A stretch of DNA of 64,000 bases, taken from contig NZ_JOID01000006.1 of the NCBI RefSeq assembly GCF_000719865.1, positions 1-64,000 of the forward strand, given 5' to 3'. Below the pieces are notes generated by a model. The model was not told the DNA's origin. It saw only the letters and a program-made list of their open reading frames with translations, and did not search any database. Positions 31,302 to 40,616 of the stretch are shown here, piece after piece. Source of the DNA: Streptomyces albus subsp. albus (GTDB lineage Bacteria; Actinomycetota; Actinomycetes; Streptomycetales; Streptomycetaceae). Positions within the stretch are counted from its first letter, which is position 1; every line of letters starts with the position of its first letter. The translations under genes were made by a program, and so were the position numbers.

Positions 31302-32765
31302 GTGAACCACAAGGCTGCCGGCACGACCGAGCCCGCGTACGTCCCCGACCCCAACCGCTGGAAGGCGCTCGCCGTCTGCCTGCTCTCGGGGTTCATCACG
31401 CTGCTCGACATCTCGATCGTCAACGTCGGGCTGCCCTCCATCCGCGAGGGCCTCGACGCGCCCGAGAGTGACATCCAGTGGGTGCTCTCCGGCTACGCCC
31501 TCGCGCTGGGCCTGCTGCTCGTCCCCGCCGGACGGATCGGGGACGCCCGGGGCCGGCGCCGGATGTTCATGATCGGTATGGGTCTGTTCACCGTGGCCAG
31601 CGCGCTGTGCGGGGCCGCGCAGTCCTCGACCTGGCTGGTGCTCGCCCGGTTCCTGCAGGGCCTCGCGGGCGGCATCCTCACCCCGCAGGTCTCGGCGCTC
31701 ATCCAGCAGATGTTCCGCGGCGCCGAACGCGGCCGCGCCTTCGGCTACTTCGGTACCGTCATCGGGCTCTCCACGGCCGTCGGCCCCGTGCTCGGCGGGG
31801 TCATCATCCAGATCTTCGGACCGGAGGAGGGCTGGCGGTGGATCTTCTACGTCAATCTGCCGGTCTGCCTGCTCGCCCTCGTCCTGGCGCGGTTCCTGCT
31901 GCCCGGCCCGGAGAACGAGACCAAGCCCTGCGCGCGGGACCTGGACCCGGTGGGCATCGTCCTCCTCGGCGCGGGCGTGGCGCTGCTCCTCCTCCCGCTC
32001 GTCGAGGCGCAGCAGTGGCGCGGCGCGGGCAAGTGGCTGCTCGTCCCGGCCGCGCTGGCGCTGATCGCCGTCTTCGTCCGGTGGGAGCTGCGGCAGCGAC
32101 GGCACGCCCAACCGCTCGTCGACATGGGGCTGTTCGGGCTGCGTTCCTACGCGCTCGGCTCGCTCATCATGCTGTTCTACTTCGCCGGGTTCACGTCGAT
32201 CTTCTTCGTCTTCACGCTCTACCTCCAGTCCGGGCTGGGCTACAGCGCTCTGCAGGCCGGGCTGTCCATCACCCCCTTCGCCCTCGGCTCGGCTCTCGCG
32301 GCCGCGTTCAGCGGGCGTTTCGTCCACCGGTACGGCCGGGCGCTCGTCGTCGCCGGGCTGGTGGCGGTGGCGGCCGGGCTGGGCGGGGTGATGCTGGCGG
32401 TGTACCAGGTGCCGGGCGATCGGGCGGGCTGGGCCATGGCACTGCCGCTGCTGCTGGCGGGGCTGGGCGGCGGCTCCGTCATCTCGCCCAACCAGACGCT
32501 GACCCTCGCCGAAGTACCCCCGGCGCAGGGCGGCAGCGCCGGGGGAGTGCTGCAGACCGGCCAGCGGATCGGCTCGGCCACGGGCATCGCGGCCGCGGGC
32601 AGCGTCTTCTTCGCGAGCCTGGGCGCGGGAGGGGACGGCGACGGGGACTGGGCGGCGGCCTTCCGCCACAGCCTCGGCGTCTCCGTGGCGCTGGTGGCCC
32701 TGGCCCTGGCGGTCGCGGCCATCGACCTGCGGGCGCGGCGCGGAGCGGCGTGGCCGGGGGCCTGA
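31302..32765 (+). CDS. MFS exporter (DHA2 family) of the terpenoid cluster
   Basis: A 487-aa transporter. GTG 31302 with AGGAGAG upstream; the longer frame has no membrane features. About fourteen hydrophobic segments. Typical motifs: LLDISIVNVGLPSI, GRIGDARGRRRMF, FLQGLAGGILTPQVS, and GPVLGGVIIQIF with WRWIFYVNLP. Divergent from the terpenoid operon across a 540-bp region, so it is the likely efflux pump for the product or for self-protection. A general drug exporter unconnected to the cluster is the alternative. Confidence 0.88.
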   Translation: MNHKAAGTTEPAYVPDPNRWKALAVCLLSGFITLLDISIVNVGLPSIREGLDAPESDIQWVLSGYALALGLLLVPAGRIGDARGRRRMFMIGMGLFTVASALCGAAQSSTWLVLARFLQGLAGGILTPQVSALIQQMFRGAERGRAFGYFGTVIGLSTAVGPVLGGVIIQIFGPEEGWRWIFYVNLPVCLLALVLARFLLPGPENETKPCARDLDPVGIVLLGAGVALLLLPLVEAQQWRGAGKWLLVPAALALIAVFVRWELRQRRHAQPLVDMGLFGLRSYALGSLIMLFYFAGFTSIFFVFTLYLQSGLGYSALQAGLSITPFALGSALAAAFSGRFVHRYGRALVVAGLVAVAAGLGGVMLAVYQVPGDRAGWAMALPLLLAGLGGGSVISPNQTLTLAEVPPAQGGSAGGVLQTGQRIGSATGIAAAGSVFFASLGAGGDGDGDWAAAFRHSLGVSVALVALALAVAAIDLRARRGAAWPGA

Positions 32766-32904
32766 GGGGCGTTGGGCGAGTCCCGGGCGGTTCTTCCGTT
32801 CCTCCGGGCTCGGCCGGGCGACCTCGCGGGCCGGCGGAGTGCACCCGCCGGCCCCGGTCCGTGACACGCGGCGGGCGTTCTCGATGCCGATGTCGATGCC
32901 GATG

Positions 32905-33957
32905 TCATCCAGCGGGCGGCGGCGCGACAACTGGCGGGTTGAGGCGGGCGAAGCCTTCCTGACGCTGGTAGGGGAAGTACGGGTAGGGCGCCGTCCTGCC
33001 ACTCGCCGCATCGAGTTTCGCCATCTGGCCGGGCGTGAGCGTCCAGCCGACGGCTCCGAGGTTCTGGCGAAGCTGCTCCTCGTTGCGGGCGCCGATGATG
33101 ACGGAGGAGACGGTCGGCCGCTGCAGCAGCCAGTTGATGGCGATCTGCGGAATGTTCCTGCCGGTCTCCCGCGCGATCTCGTCGAGGGCGTCGACCACGC
33201 GGTAGAGGTGTTCGTCCTCGACCGGCGGGCCGTAGTCCGCGGTGTGGTGCAGCCTGCTGGTGTCCGGCAGCGGCCGGCCGCGGCGGACTTTGCCGGTGAG
33301 CCGTCCCCAGCCGAGCGGGCTCCAGACGAGGGCTCCCAGGCCCTGATCGAGGCCGAGGGGCATCAGCTCCCATTCGTAGTCGCGGCCGATGAGGCTGTAG
33401 TAGACCTGATGGGCGACATAGCGCGTGCGGCCGTACTTCTCCGCGATCGCGAGGGACTTCATCGCCTGCCAGCCCGAGAAGTTGGACATGCCGAGGTAGC
33501 GGACCTTGCCCGCTCGTACGAGATCGTCGAGTGCGGACAGGACTTCCTCGATCGGTGTGCCGGCGTCGAAGGCGTGCAACTGGAACAGGTCGATGTAGTC
33601 GGTGCCGAGCCGGCGCAGGGCGTCCTCGCACGCGGTGATCAGGCGGGAACGGGAGGAGCCCGCGTCGCCCGGGCCGTCGCCCATCGGCAGGCTGGTCTTG
33701 GTGGACAGGATCACCTGGTCCCTGCGGCCCTTGATCGCTTCCCCCAGCACCTCCTCGGAGGCGCCGGCGGAATAGACGTCGGCGGTGTCGAACATCGTGA
33801 TCCCGGCGTCGAGGCAGATGTCCACGAGACGGCGTGCTTCTCGCCCCTCGGTGGTGCCCCAGGCACCGAACAGCGGTCCCCGGCCGCCGAAGGTGCCGGC
33901 GCCGAAGCTCAGAGCGGGGACCTTGAGGCCGGACGCACCCAGCCGCCTGTATTCCAT
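32905..33957 (-). CDS. Aldo/keto reductase
   Basis: A 350-aa AKR of the potassium-channel-beta/YakC-like type. ATG 33957 has GAGAGG upstream; the frame extends upstream but would run through the operator. Catalytic residues: Asp and Tyr in FDTADVYSAG, Lys in ILSTKTSL, His in FQLHAFD. NADPH-binding C-terminus SSVIIGARNEEQLRQNLGA. It reduces aldehydes or ketones with NADPH. Divergent from a TetR gene with a shared pair of operators, so it is almost certainly induced by the TetR ligand. Confidence 0.9.
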   Translation of the reverse strand: MEYRRLGASGLKVPALSFGAGTFGGRGPLFGAWGTTEGREARRLVDICLDAGITMFDTADVYSAGASEEVLGEAIKGRRDQVILSTKTSLPMGDGPGDAGSSRSRLITACEDALRRLGTDYIDLFQLHAFDAGTPIEEVLSALDDLVRAGKVRYLGMSNFSGWQAMKSLAIAEKYGRTRYVAHQVYYSLIGRDYEWELMPLGLDQGLGALVWSPLGWGRLTGKVRRGRPLPDTSRLHHTADYGPPVEDEHLYRVVDALDEIARETGRNIPQIAINWLLQRPTVSSVIIGARNEEQLRQNLGAVGWTLTPGQMAKLDAASGRTAPYPYFPYQRQEGFARLNPPVVAPPPAG

Positions 33958-33988
33958 GTTGGATCCTCTCTCGCTGCCAGAACTGGCT

Positions 33989-34063
33989 AATGGGACGCCA
34001 GTTCCGTTAATGTAGGGCCTCAACGTAGCAGGTGCAGGCGATTAACGAAACTGGAGTCCCGTT
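33989..34063. promoter_or_regulatory. Pair of oppositely oriented TetR operators
   Basis: Two ~23-bp sites face each other: 33989-34011 (AATGGGACGCCAGTTCCGTT + AAT) and 34041-34063, whose complement reads AACGGGACTCCAGTTTCGTT + AAT; 20 of 23 positions agree. The first also forms AACTGG (33981-33986) / CCAGTT (33998-34003). The second ends at the base before the TetR ATG and covers its ribosome-binding site, so binding should block both divergent genes. Confidence 0.8.
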
Positions 34064-34693
34064 ATGGGGTTTGAGGGTGCAGATCCGGGGACCGTCCGTC
34101 CGGGAGGGCGCACGGCGCGGGTGCGGGCGGCCGTGCTGCGGGCGACGGGGGACGCCCTGGCGGAGCGAGGCTTCGCCCAACTGGACCTCGCCGACATCGC
34201 GCGCCGTGCCGAGGTCGGCAAGACCACCGTCTACCGCCGCTGGGGAACGGTGACCATCCTGGTGGCCGACCTGCTGATGGACATGGCCGAGCAGTCACTG
34301 CCGCGTACGGAGACCGGCTCGCTGCTCGGCGACCTCAAGGCCAATGCCCGGCTCGTGCAGCGCACCTTGGCCGACCCTCGGCAGGGGGCACTGTTCAAGG
34401 CGGTGATCGCGGCCGCCACCTGTGAGGCGAAGACGGCCGAGGCACTGCACCGCTTCTACGACATCCGCGTCGAGGAATGGGCCCCCTGCGTCCAGCAGGC
34501 CGTCGACCGGGGCGAGGTGCCCGACGGCACCGATGTCCAGGAGGTGATCCGTGCTGTCTCCGCCCCCCTCTACCACCGCCTGCTGATCAGCGGTGACCGC
34601 CTCGACGAAGCGGCCGCGGACCGGGCCGCCGAGGCCGCCGCGGCCGCGGCGCGTGCGGGAGCGTATGTGCGGGGCGGGGCAGGGAGTGCGTGA
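34064..34693 (+). CDS. TetR-family repressor divergent from aldo/keto reductase
   Basis: A 209-aa regulator. ATG 34064 with GGAG seven bases upstream. Helix-turn-helix at ~20-65 (ALAERGFAQLDLADIARRAEVGKTTVYRRWG). The C-terminal ligand domain is of the AcrR/TetR_C_11-like type. Ala-rich end. Its own start is covered by one of the paired operators, so autoregulation is likely. Confidence 0.9.
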   Translation: MGFEGADPGTVRPGGRTARVRAAVLRATGDALAERGFAQLDLADIARRAEVGKTTVYRRWGTVTILVADLLMDMAEQSLPRTETGSLLGDLKANARLVQRTLADPRQGALFKAVIAAATCEAKTAEALHRFYDIRVEEWAPCVQQAVDRGEVPDGTDVQEVIRAVSAPLYHRLLISGDRLDEAAADRAAEAAAAAARAGAYVRGGAGSA

Positions 34694-34781
34694 GCGGCCC
34701 CGCGCTCTCCGGGACCGTGTGGCCCGCCGCGCTCGTTCTCCTCGATGGGCGACCGTCCGACCGGATCACACCATGACGCGG

Positions 34782-34824
34782 CGGGCCCGTCGCCGCCGGG
34801 GACGAGGCGGCGGGGACGGGCCCG
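34782..34824. terminator. Terminator between TetR and xylanase genes
   Basis: CGGGCCCGTC (34782-34791) pairs with GACGGGCCCG (34815-34824), extended inward by GCCGCC/GGCGGC. It lies between convergent genes and probably ends both transcripts. Confidence 0.7.
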
Positions 34825-34910
34825 GGCGGTCGCCGGTGCCGGTGGCCCGCCGTGGACCGTGATCGCGGCGGGTCACCCGGCGGGCGGGCGGTGGGCGGAC
34901 GGGCGTTACG

Positions 34911-36098
34911 TCAGCGCCGCCAGTCCTTCTTCCAGTGCTTCCCGCGCTTCCGGCAGTCCTTCTTCTTGGCGTCCAGCAGGGTGTTGTACAGGGCGTTGAA
35001 CGCCGGCTTGCGGACGTAGTCCTCCGTCATGACCGTCGCGGAGCCCTCGCCCTCGAAGAAGACCGGGACCCAGGAGTACTTGTCCGTGAAGCCCCAGATG
35101 GTGAAGGAGTTGCAGTCCTCGACGGCCAGGCAGGCCGACAGGGCCTGCTGGTAGTAGTCGGCCTGCTGCTGGAGCTGGGCGTCGGTGGGAACACCGCTCT
35201 CCGGCAGGTCCATGCGGACGTCCAGCTCGGTGATGGCGGTCTCCAGGCCGAGCTCGTCGAACCGGCGCAGGTTCTGCTCCAGGCCGCCCGGGAAGCCGTA
35301 ACGGGTGCTCAGGTGGGCCTGTGCGGAGAAGCCGTGCACGGGCACGCCCTGGGCGAGCAGCTCCTGGATGAGCGCGTAGTAGGCGTCGCTCTTGGCGTTG
35401 TCGTCCTCGACGCCGTAGTCGTTGAAGAACAGCTTGGCCTCGGGGTCGGCCTCGTGCGCCCAGCGGAAGGCGTCGGCGACGATCTCCGGTCCCAGCTCGC
35501 GGATCCAGATGTTCTCCTCGGTGCGCAGGTTGCCCTGCTCGTCGAAGATCTCGTTGGCCACGTCCCACTGCTGGATCCGGCCGGCGTAGCGGCCGACGAC
35601 GGTGGTGATGTGCTCCTTGAGGATGGAGCGCAGCTCCTCCTTCGAGAAGTCGCCCTGCTCCAGCCACTCCGGGTTCTGGCTGTGCCACAGCAGGGTGTGC
35701 CCGCGCACGACCTGCTGGTGGCGGTCCGCGAAGTCGGCGATGGCGTCGGCCGCGCCGAAGTCGTAGCGGTCGCGCTCCGGGTGGATGAACTCCCACTTCA
35801 TCTGGTTCTCGGCCGAGACCGAGTTGAACTGCTGCCCCAGGACCTTCCGGTACTCCTCGTCGTAGGTGAAGGGGTCCGGGTAGTCCTGTTCGAGGTGGTG
35901 GCCGCCGCCGGCCACGGCGGTGCCCACGTAGAAGCCGTCGGGAGCGGCCGAGCGCAGCCGGTCGTTCTTGGCCTTGGCCTTGGAGTGGGACGCGGCCGGG
36001 TGGCCGGAGGGCGCGTCGGCCGCGGCCGAGGTCGCGGCCAGCGGCAGCGACAGGGCGGCCGTGGCGAGCGCGGCGGTGGCGAAGCGGATGGGTCTCAT
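34911..36098 (-). CDS. Secreted GH10 endo-beta-1,4-xylanase with polybasic C-terminus
   Basis: A 395-aa enzyme. ATG 36098 (GGGAG upstream) gives a signal peptide with Ala/Leu core ending near SAAA-DAP. GH10 hallmarks: ENQMKWEF, HTLLWHSQ, WDVANEIF (acid/base Glu), ITELDVRMD (nucleophile Glu), IWGFTDKYSWVP. No carbohydrate-binding module follows; instead the protein ends in a strongly basic tail (KKKDCRKRGKHWKKDWRR). It cleaves xylan in plant biomass. Two tandem 11-bp palindrome-containing repeats lie just upstream. Confidence 0.95.
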   Translation of the reverse strand: MRPIRFATAALATAALSLPLAATSAAADAPSGHPAASHSKAKAKNDRLRSAAPDGFYVGTAVAGGGHHLEQDYPDPFTYDEEYRKVLGQQFNSVSAENQMKWEFIHPERDRYDFGAADAIADFADRHQQVVRGHTLLWHSQNPEWLEQGDFSKEELRSILKEHITTVVGRYAGRIQQWDVANEIFDEQGNLRTEENIWIRELGPEIVADAFRWAHEADPEAKLFFNDYGVEDDNAKSDAYYALIQELLAQGVPVHGFSAQAHLSTRYGFPGGLEQNLRRFDELGLETAITELDVRMDLPESGVPTDAQLQQQADYYQQALSACLAVEDCNSFTIWGFTDKYSWVPVFFEGEGSATVMTEDYVRKPAFNALYNTLLDAKKKDCRKRGKHWKKDWRR

Positions 36099-36132
36099 TG
36101 GTGCACTCCCGTGTCGGTTCAACCGTTTCAGA

Positions 36133-36154
36133 AGTTTCCGGAAAGTTTCCGGAA
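36133..36154. promoter_or_regulatory. Tandem AGTTTCCGGAA repeats upstream of xylanase
   Basis: AGTTTCCGGAA occurs twice back to back (36133-36143, 36144-36154); each contains the palindrome TTCCGGAA. They lie 35-56 bp upstream of the start. Xylanase genes in Streptomyces are often controlled by LacI/GntR-type repressors at GAAA/TTTC-type sites. Confidence 0.6.
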
Positions 36155-36418
36155 GGTGGCTCACGGACGCTAAAGGCTCGGCAACGTGGGAGTCAAGAGA
36201 TGTGAACGGGCCGGAATGCGCATCCCGTTGCGGCAGTGCCTCCGGCGGAGCCCTCGGCAGTGCCTACGGCGGCGCCTCCGGCCGCTTCTCCGGCGGCCGG
36301 GCGGCGGGACGGGCGGCCGGGACGCCCCACGCCCCGTGCGGACCGCGCTCCCGCGCAACAGAGCGGCCGGTCACCCCAGTTGGGAGTTCCCGGCCGCTCC
36401 GTCACCGCCCCCCCCGGG

Positions 36419-36436
36419 CCCCCGTTGCAGCGGGGG
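36419..36436. terminator. Terminator-like hairpin after the GH9 gene
   Basis: CCCCCG and CGGGGG arms around TTGCAG, inside a long C- and G-run area about 60 bp downstream of the GH9 stop (minus strand). The rest of 36155-36498 shows no convincing gene. Confidence 0.55.
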
Positions 36437-36498
36437 GGGTCCCCGGGCGGGCGCCCCCGCGCGGACCCCCCGCCGCGGCTCGCCCGGGCCCCGGCTCA

Positions 36499-38865
36499 TC
36501 AGTGCTTGCGGTGCTTCTTGCGCTTGTCCTTGCTCTTGTCCTTGCCCTTGTACTTGACGGTTCCGCTGCCCTGGTCGTCCAGGTACGAGGCCACCCACGC
36601 CAGCGGCGCGTTCCAGTTGATGGTGATCTCGTTGGTCGCCCAGGACTCGATGTCGTCGATGTAGCACATCGCCGGAGCGCAGCCCACCAGCTTGTCCTGC
36701 GCCACCGGGTCCTCGATGCCGGTGTTGGGGCCGCCGGCGACGGAGCCGGGGGCCGGGTTCGGCAGCGAGGGGTCGAGCTGGTTGGCCCAGAACCGGTGGT
36801 GCTGGTTGTGGGAGTCCCGCTCGCCGTAGCCGGTCACGTACGACTGGTTGAGCGGGTTGCGGCCCAGCAGGTACTCCATGCCGTGCAGCACCGCGTCGCG
36901 GTAGGCGGCCTTCCCGGTCAGGTCGTGGGCCGTGGCGAGCACGACCATGTTGTTGAGGACCTGGCTGTTGGAGCCCCAGACGTACTGGCCTCCCTCCGGC
37001 GCGTACGGCACCCCGTACGCGGACTGGCGGGAGTCGGCCGCGTAGCCGTCGGCGGCCTGGGTCACCATGGCGCGGACCTGCGCCAGTTCGCCGGCCGGCA
37101 GGTCGCTGGGCGTGGTCGCCAGGGTCAGCGCGCCGAGACCGGCGGTGTTGCCCCAGTTGATGCCGGCGCGCGGGAAGACCGCCTCCGCGTCACCGTGCAG
37201 CTCGGAGCCGAGCACGGCCTGCCGGTAGGTGTCCTCACCGGTGGTGACGAAGAGCTCGGCCGCCGCCCAGTAGAACTCGTCCGTGACGTTGTCGTCGCTG
37301 TACGCGCCGCCGCCGGTGCCGTCGTTCGGGTCGGCGAGCACGTCCGGGTTGGCCTTCGCCGCGGCCCAGGCGGCCTTGGCCGTCTCCAGGCACTTCTGGG
37401 CGAACTCCTGGTCGTACGGCTCGAAGAGGCGGGCGCACTGGGCGCCGGTCGCGGCCAGGTTGAGCGTGGCGGCGGTCGACGGCGGGTGCAGCTCGCGCGG
37501 CTGCGGGTCCTCGCTGGGCAGCAGCGGCAGACCGGTCCACTGCTGGTCGTGGATCTTGTGGTGCACCATGCCCGCGAGCTTCTCGCCCTCGGGCACCTGC
37601 ATCTTCATCAGGAAGTCCATCTGCCAGCGGGCCTCGTCCAGGATGTCCGGAACGCCGTTGCCCCGCTCGGGCACCCGCAGCTTGCCGTCACCGAGCGGCG
37701 CGCCGTCGGCGCCCTCGGTGTGCAGGGTGCGCTCGAAGTTGGCCATCACCTGGGCGGCGGAGATGCCGCCGTTGACGACGTACTTGCCGTGGTCACCGGC
37801 GTCGTACCAGCCGCCGGAGACGTCCAGGGTGTAGTCGCACACGCCCTCCTGGCACGGCACCTTCGTGTCGCCCTGGTTGGGCTCGACACCGATGTGGCCG
37901 GCCGGGCGCGCGTACTCCTCACCGACCAGGTCCGCCTCGATCTCGATGCCGCTGCGGTTGTGGTAGAAGTACGCCAGCGCGTCGGAGCGCAGCGAGGAGT
38001 ACAGGTCCTCGCCGATGTCGAACGGCTCGCTGGTGTCCTCGCCGATGGTGACGGTGTAGCCCTCACCCGCCTTCATCACCTTGCTGAAGTCGAAGGTGTG
38101 GACCTTCTGGCGCGAGCTCGGGTCGGTGCCGGCCGGCTTGGTCTTCCCGGCCGCCACCTGCTTGCCGCCGGCGTCCTTGAGCGTCCAGTCGAGCGGATCG
38201 GCGGCGTCCGTGACGACGGTGCCGCCCTTCGTGGCGTGGGTGAGGTAGCCGACCTGGTTGACCCGCACCGGGGAGCCGGTCTCCGGCTCGTAGACGGGCG
38301 GTTCGGCGCCGCCGGTCAGCGAGACGTCGTCGACGCAGAAGGTGTACGCCTCCTCGCTGCCGCCGATCTGGAAGGCCAGCTGGGCCTCCTCGTTGTCGGC
38401 GTTCGCGGTGAAGATGTGCTCGACGGGCTCCGCGGTCTCGTCGATCTGGTCGGAGGCGTTGAGCTCGGCGGTGTACGGGTCGGTCGCCATCTGCACATTG
38501 GTGCGGATGGTCACCGGCACCGTGGAGGACGCCGTGTAGCGCAGGGTGTAGCTCTCGCCGGCGGTCAGTGGGATGTCGTTCTGGCCGACGATGGCGTCCC
38601 AGGGGTTGGCGGTGCCGGCCGGCACCTCGGCGCAGAGCCGGCCGTCGACGACCGAGCCCGGGACGTTGTCGGTGAGCCACCAGCCGGTGGTGCCGTTGGA
38701 GAAGTCACCGTTCGTGACCAGCTCCGGGCCCGGCTCGGCTCCGATGGCGGGCCCCGACAGGGCGGTGCCCAGCAGACCGGCCACGGCGACGACACCGAGG
38801 ACGCGGCGCCTGCCGCGGTGGGGGCGGCCCCTCTGAGGGGGCTCAAGGGGCGGATGCTGTGTCAC
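36499..38865 (-). CDS. Secreted GH9 cellulase with CBM4/9-like module and polybasic C-terminus
   Basis: A 788-aa enzyme with signal peptide (GVVAVAGLLGTALSGPAIGA). Residues ~45-185 form a CBM4/9-like beta-sandwich (ELVTNGDFSNGTTGWWL). A CelD-type Ig-like domain follows (SPVRVNQVGYLTHATK). The GH9 catalytic barrel shows GGWYDAGDHGKYV (catalytic Asp pair), HHRFWANQ and DDIESWATNEITINWNAPL (acid Glu). It ends in a Lys/His-rich tail (KGKDKSKDKRKKHRKH). It is an endo- or processive glucanase. A perfect CebR box lies ~50 bp upstream. Confidence 0.95.
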   Translation of the reverse strand: MTQHPPLEPPQRGRPHRGRRRVLGVVAVAGLLGTALSGPAIGAEPGPELVTNGDFSNGTTGWWLTDNVPGSVVDGRLCAEVPAGTANPWDAIVGQNDIPLTAGESYTLRYTASSTVPVTIRTNVQMATDPYTAELNASDQIDETAEPVEHIFTANADNEEAQLAFQIGGSEEAYTFCVDDVSLTGGAEPPVYEPETGSPVRVNQVGYLTHATKGGTVVTDAADPLDWTLKDAGGKQVAAGKTKPAGTDPSSRQKVHTFDFSKVMKAGEGYTVTIGEDTSEPFDIGEDLYSSLRSDALAYFYHNRSGIEIEADLVGEEYARPAGHIGVEPNQGDTKVPCQEGVCDYTLDVSGGWYDAGDHGKYVVNGGISAAQVMANFERTLHTEGADGAPLGDGKLRVPERGNGVPDILDEARWQMDFLMKMQVPEGEKLAGMVHHKIHDQQWTGLPLLPSEDPQPRELHPPSTAATLNLAATGAQCARLFEPYDQEFAQKCLETAKAAWAAAKANPDVLADPNDGTGGGAYSDDNVTDEFYWAAAELFVTTGEDTYRQAVLGSELHGDAEAVFPRAGINWGNTAGLGALTLATTPSDLPAGELAQVRAMVTQAADGYAADSRQSAYGVPYAPEGGQYVWGSNSQVLNNMVVLATAHDLTGKAAYRDAVLHGMEYLLGRNPLNQSYVTGYGERDSHNQHHRFWANQLDPSLPNPAPGSVAGGPNTGIEDPVAQDKLVGCAPAMCYIDDIESWATNEITINWNAPLAWVASYLDDQGSGTVKYKGKDKSKDKRKKHRKH

Positions 38866-38915
38866 GGCTCGGTCCTTCCGCGCGATGTGGGGTGGGCAGG
38901 AAGTCAGCAGATGTA

Positions 38916-38929
38916 TGGGAGCGCTCCCA
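38916..38929. promoter_or_regulatory. CebR box upstream of GH9 cellulase
   Basis: TGGGAGCGCTCCCA is the exact 14-bp palindrome known as the binding site of the cellobiose-responsive LacI-type repressor CebR in Streptomyces. It sits 51 bp before the GH9 start codon. Confidence 0.92.
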
Positions 38930-39602
38930 CGGCATCTTGGGGGCGGGAGGTTGCGCCGTCAAGATGTACGGCTCGGCGAACTCCACGGCGTGCCGGGCCG
39001 GTTGGCGCGGTACGAGCCGGGCGGACGCCGGTTCCCGCCGCGGTTCTCCGGCGCGCGCCCGCCGCGTGGCCAGGGGGTTCACCGTCCGGTACGGATCTCC
39101 GCCGGGGTGCGGGGCGGAGGAGAGCGGGATGTGCCGGGGCCGGCGCAGTGCGCCGTGGTTCTGGCCGCGAGGGCGGCCGGGCCGGGCGGAGGGTGTCCGG
39201 GCCGGAAGCGGTTGCAGAACGGCACGGGCGACGGGGCCGCGGGTGCGGGGGGTTCCGGGCACGGGCCGGCGCGGCGGAGGGGGGTGCGCCTGCGGTCCGG
39301 GGCGGGGCTCGCGGCGGGCTGTGCTCCGGCGGAGGGTGTGCGCACGGAGGTGCGGTGCGGCAGCGGCACGGTTGGGGACGGAGGCGGGCGGGCCGGGTGC
39401 GCCCTGTGCCGGCGATGCGGCGTGCCGGCGAGGCGGCGGCGGAGCCGCGTTCCGGCGGGGCCGTGCTCTCCCGGAGCGTGGGCCGTGCTCGCCGGGTCCG
39501 CGGTCCGGCGGCTCTCCGCCCGCCGTCCGGTTAGGGTGACGGCGGTGCGGAGACCCCGCCCCGTCCCCGTCCCCGTCCCCGTCCGCCGTCCCGAGGAGCA
39601 CC
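38930..39602. other. Intergenic region without a convincing gene
   Basis: About 670 bp between the CebR box and the aldo/keto reductase gene. Open frames exist on both strands but are Arg/Gly/Pro-rich shadows without start-site or domain signals. Repeated CCCCGT units (39560-39585) precede the reductase ribosome-binding site. Confidence 0.5.
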
Positions 39603-40595
<993 letters not shown>

Positions 40596-40616
40596 GACGG
40601 CGTGGCGGCAGCCAAG

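Noticed and set aside
35968..39534. 1188-aa plus-strand open frame over GH10/GH9 region
   Set aside because: Antisense shadow of the cellulase; no signal, domain or ribosome-binding site.
38940..39600. Several overlapping frames of 226-276 aa on both strands between GH9 and the aldo/keto reductase
   Set aside because: No start signals, extreme Arg/Gly/Pro content, mutually overlapping; treated as non-coding.
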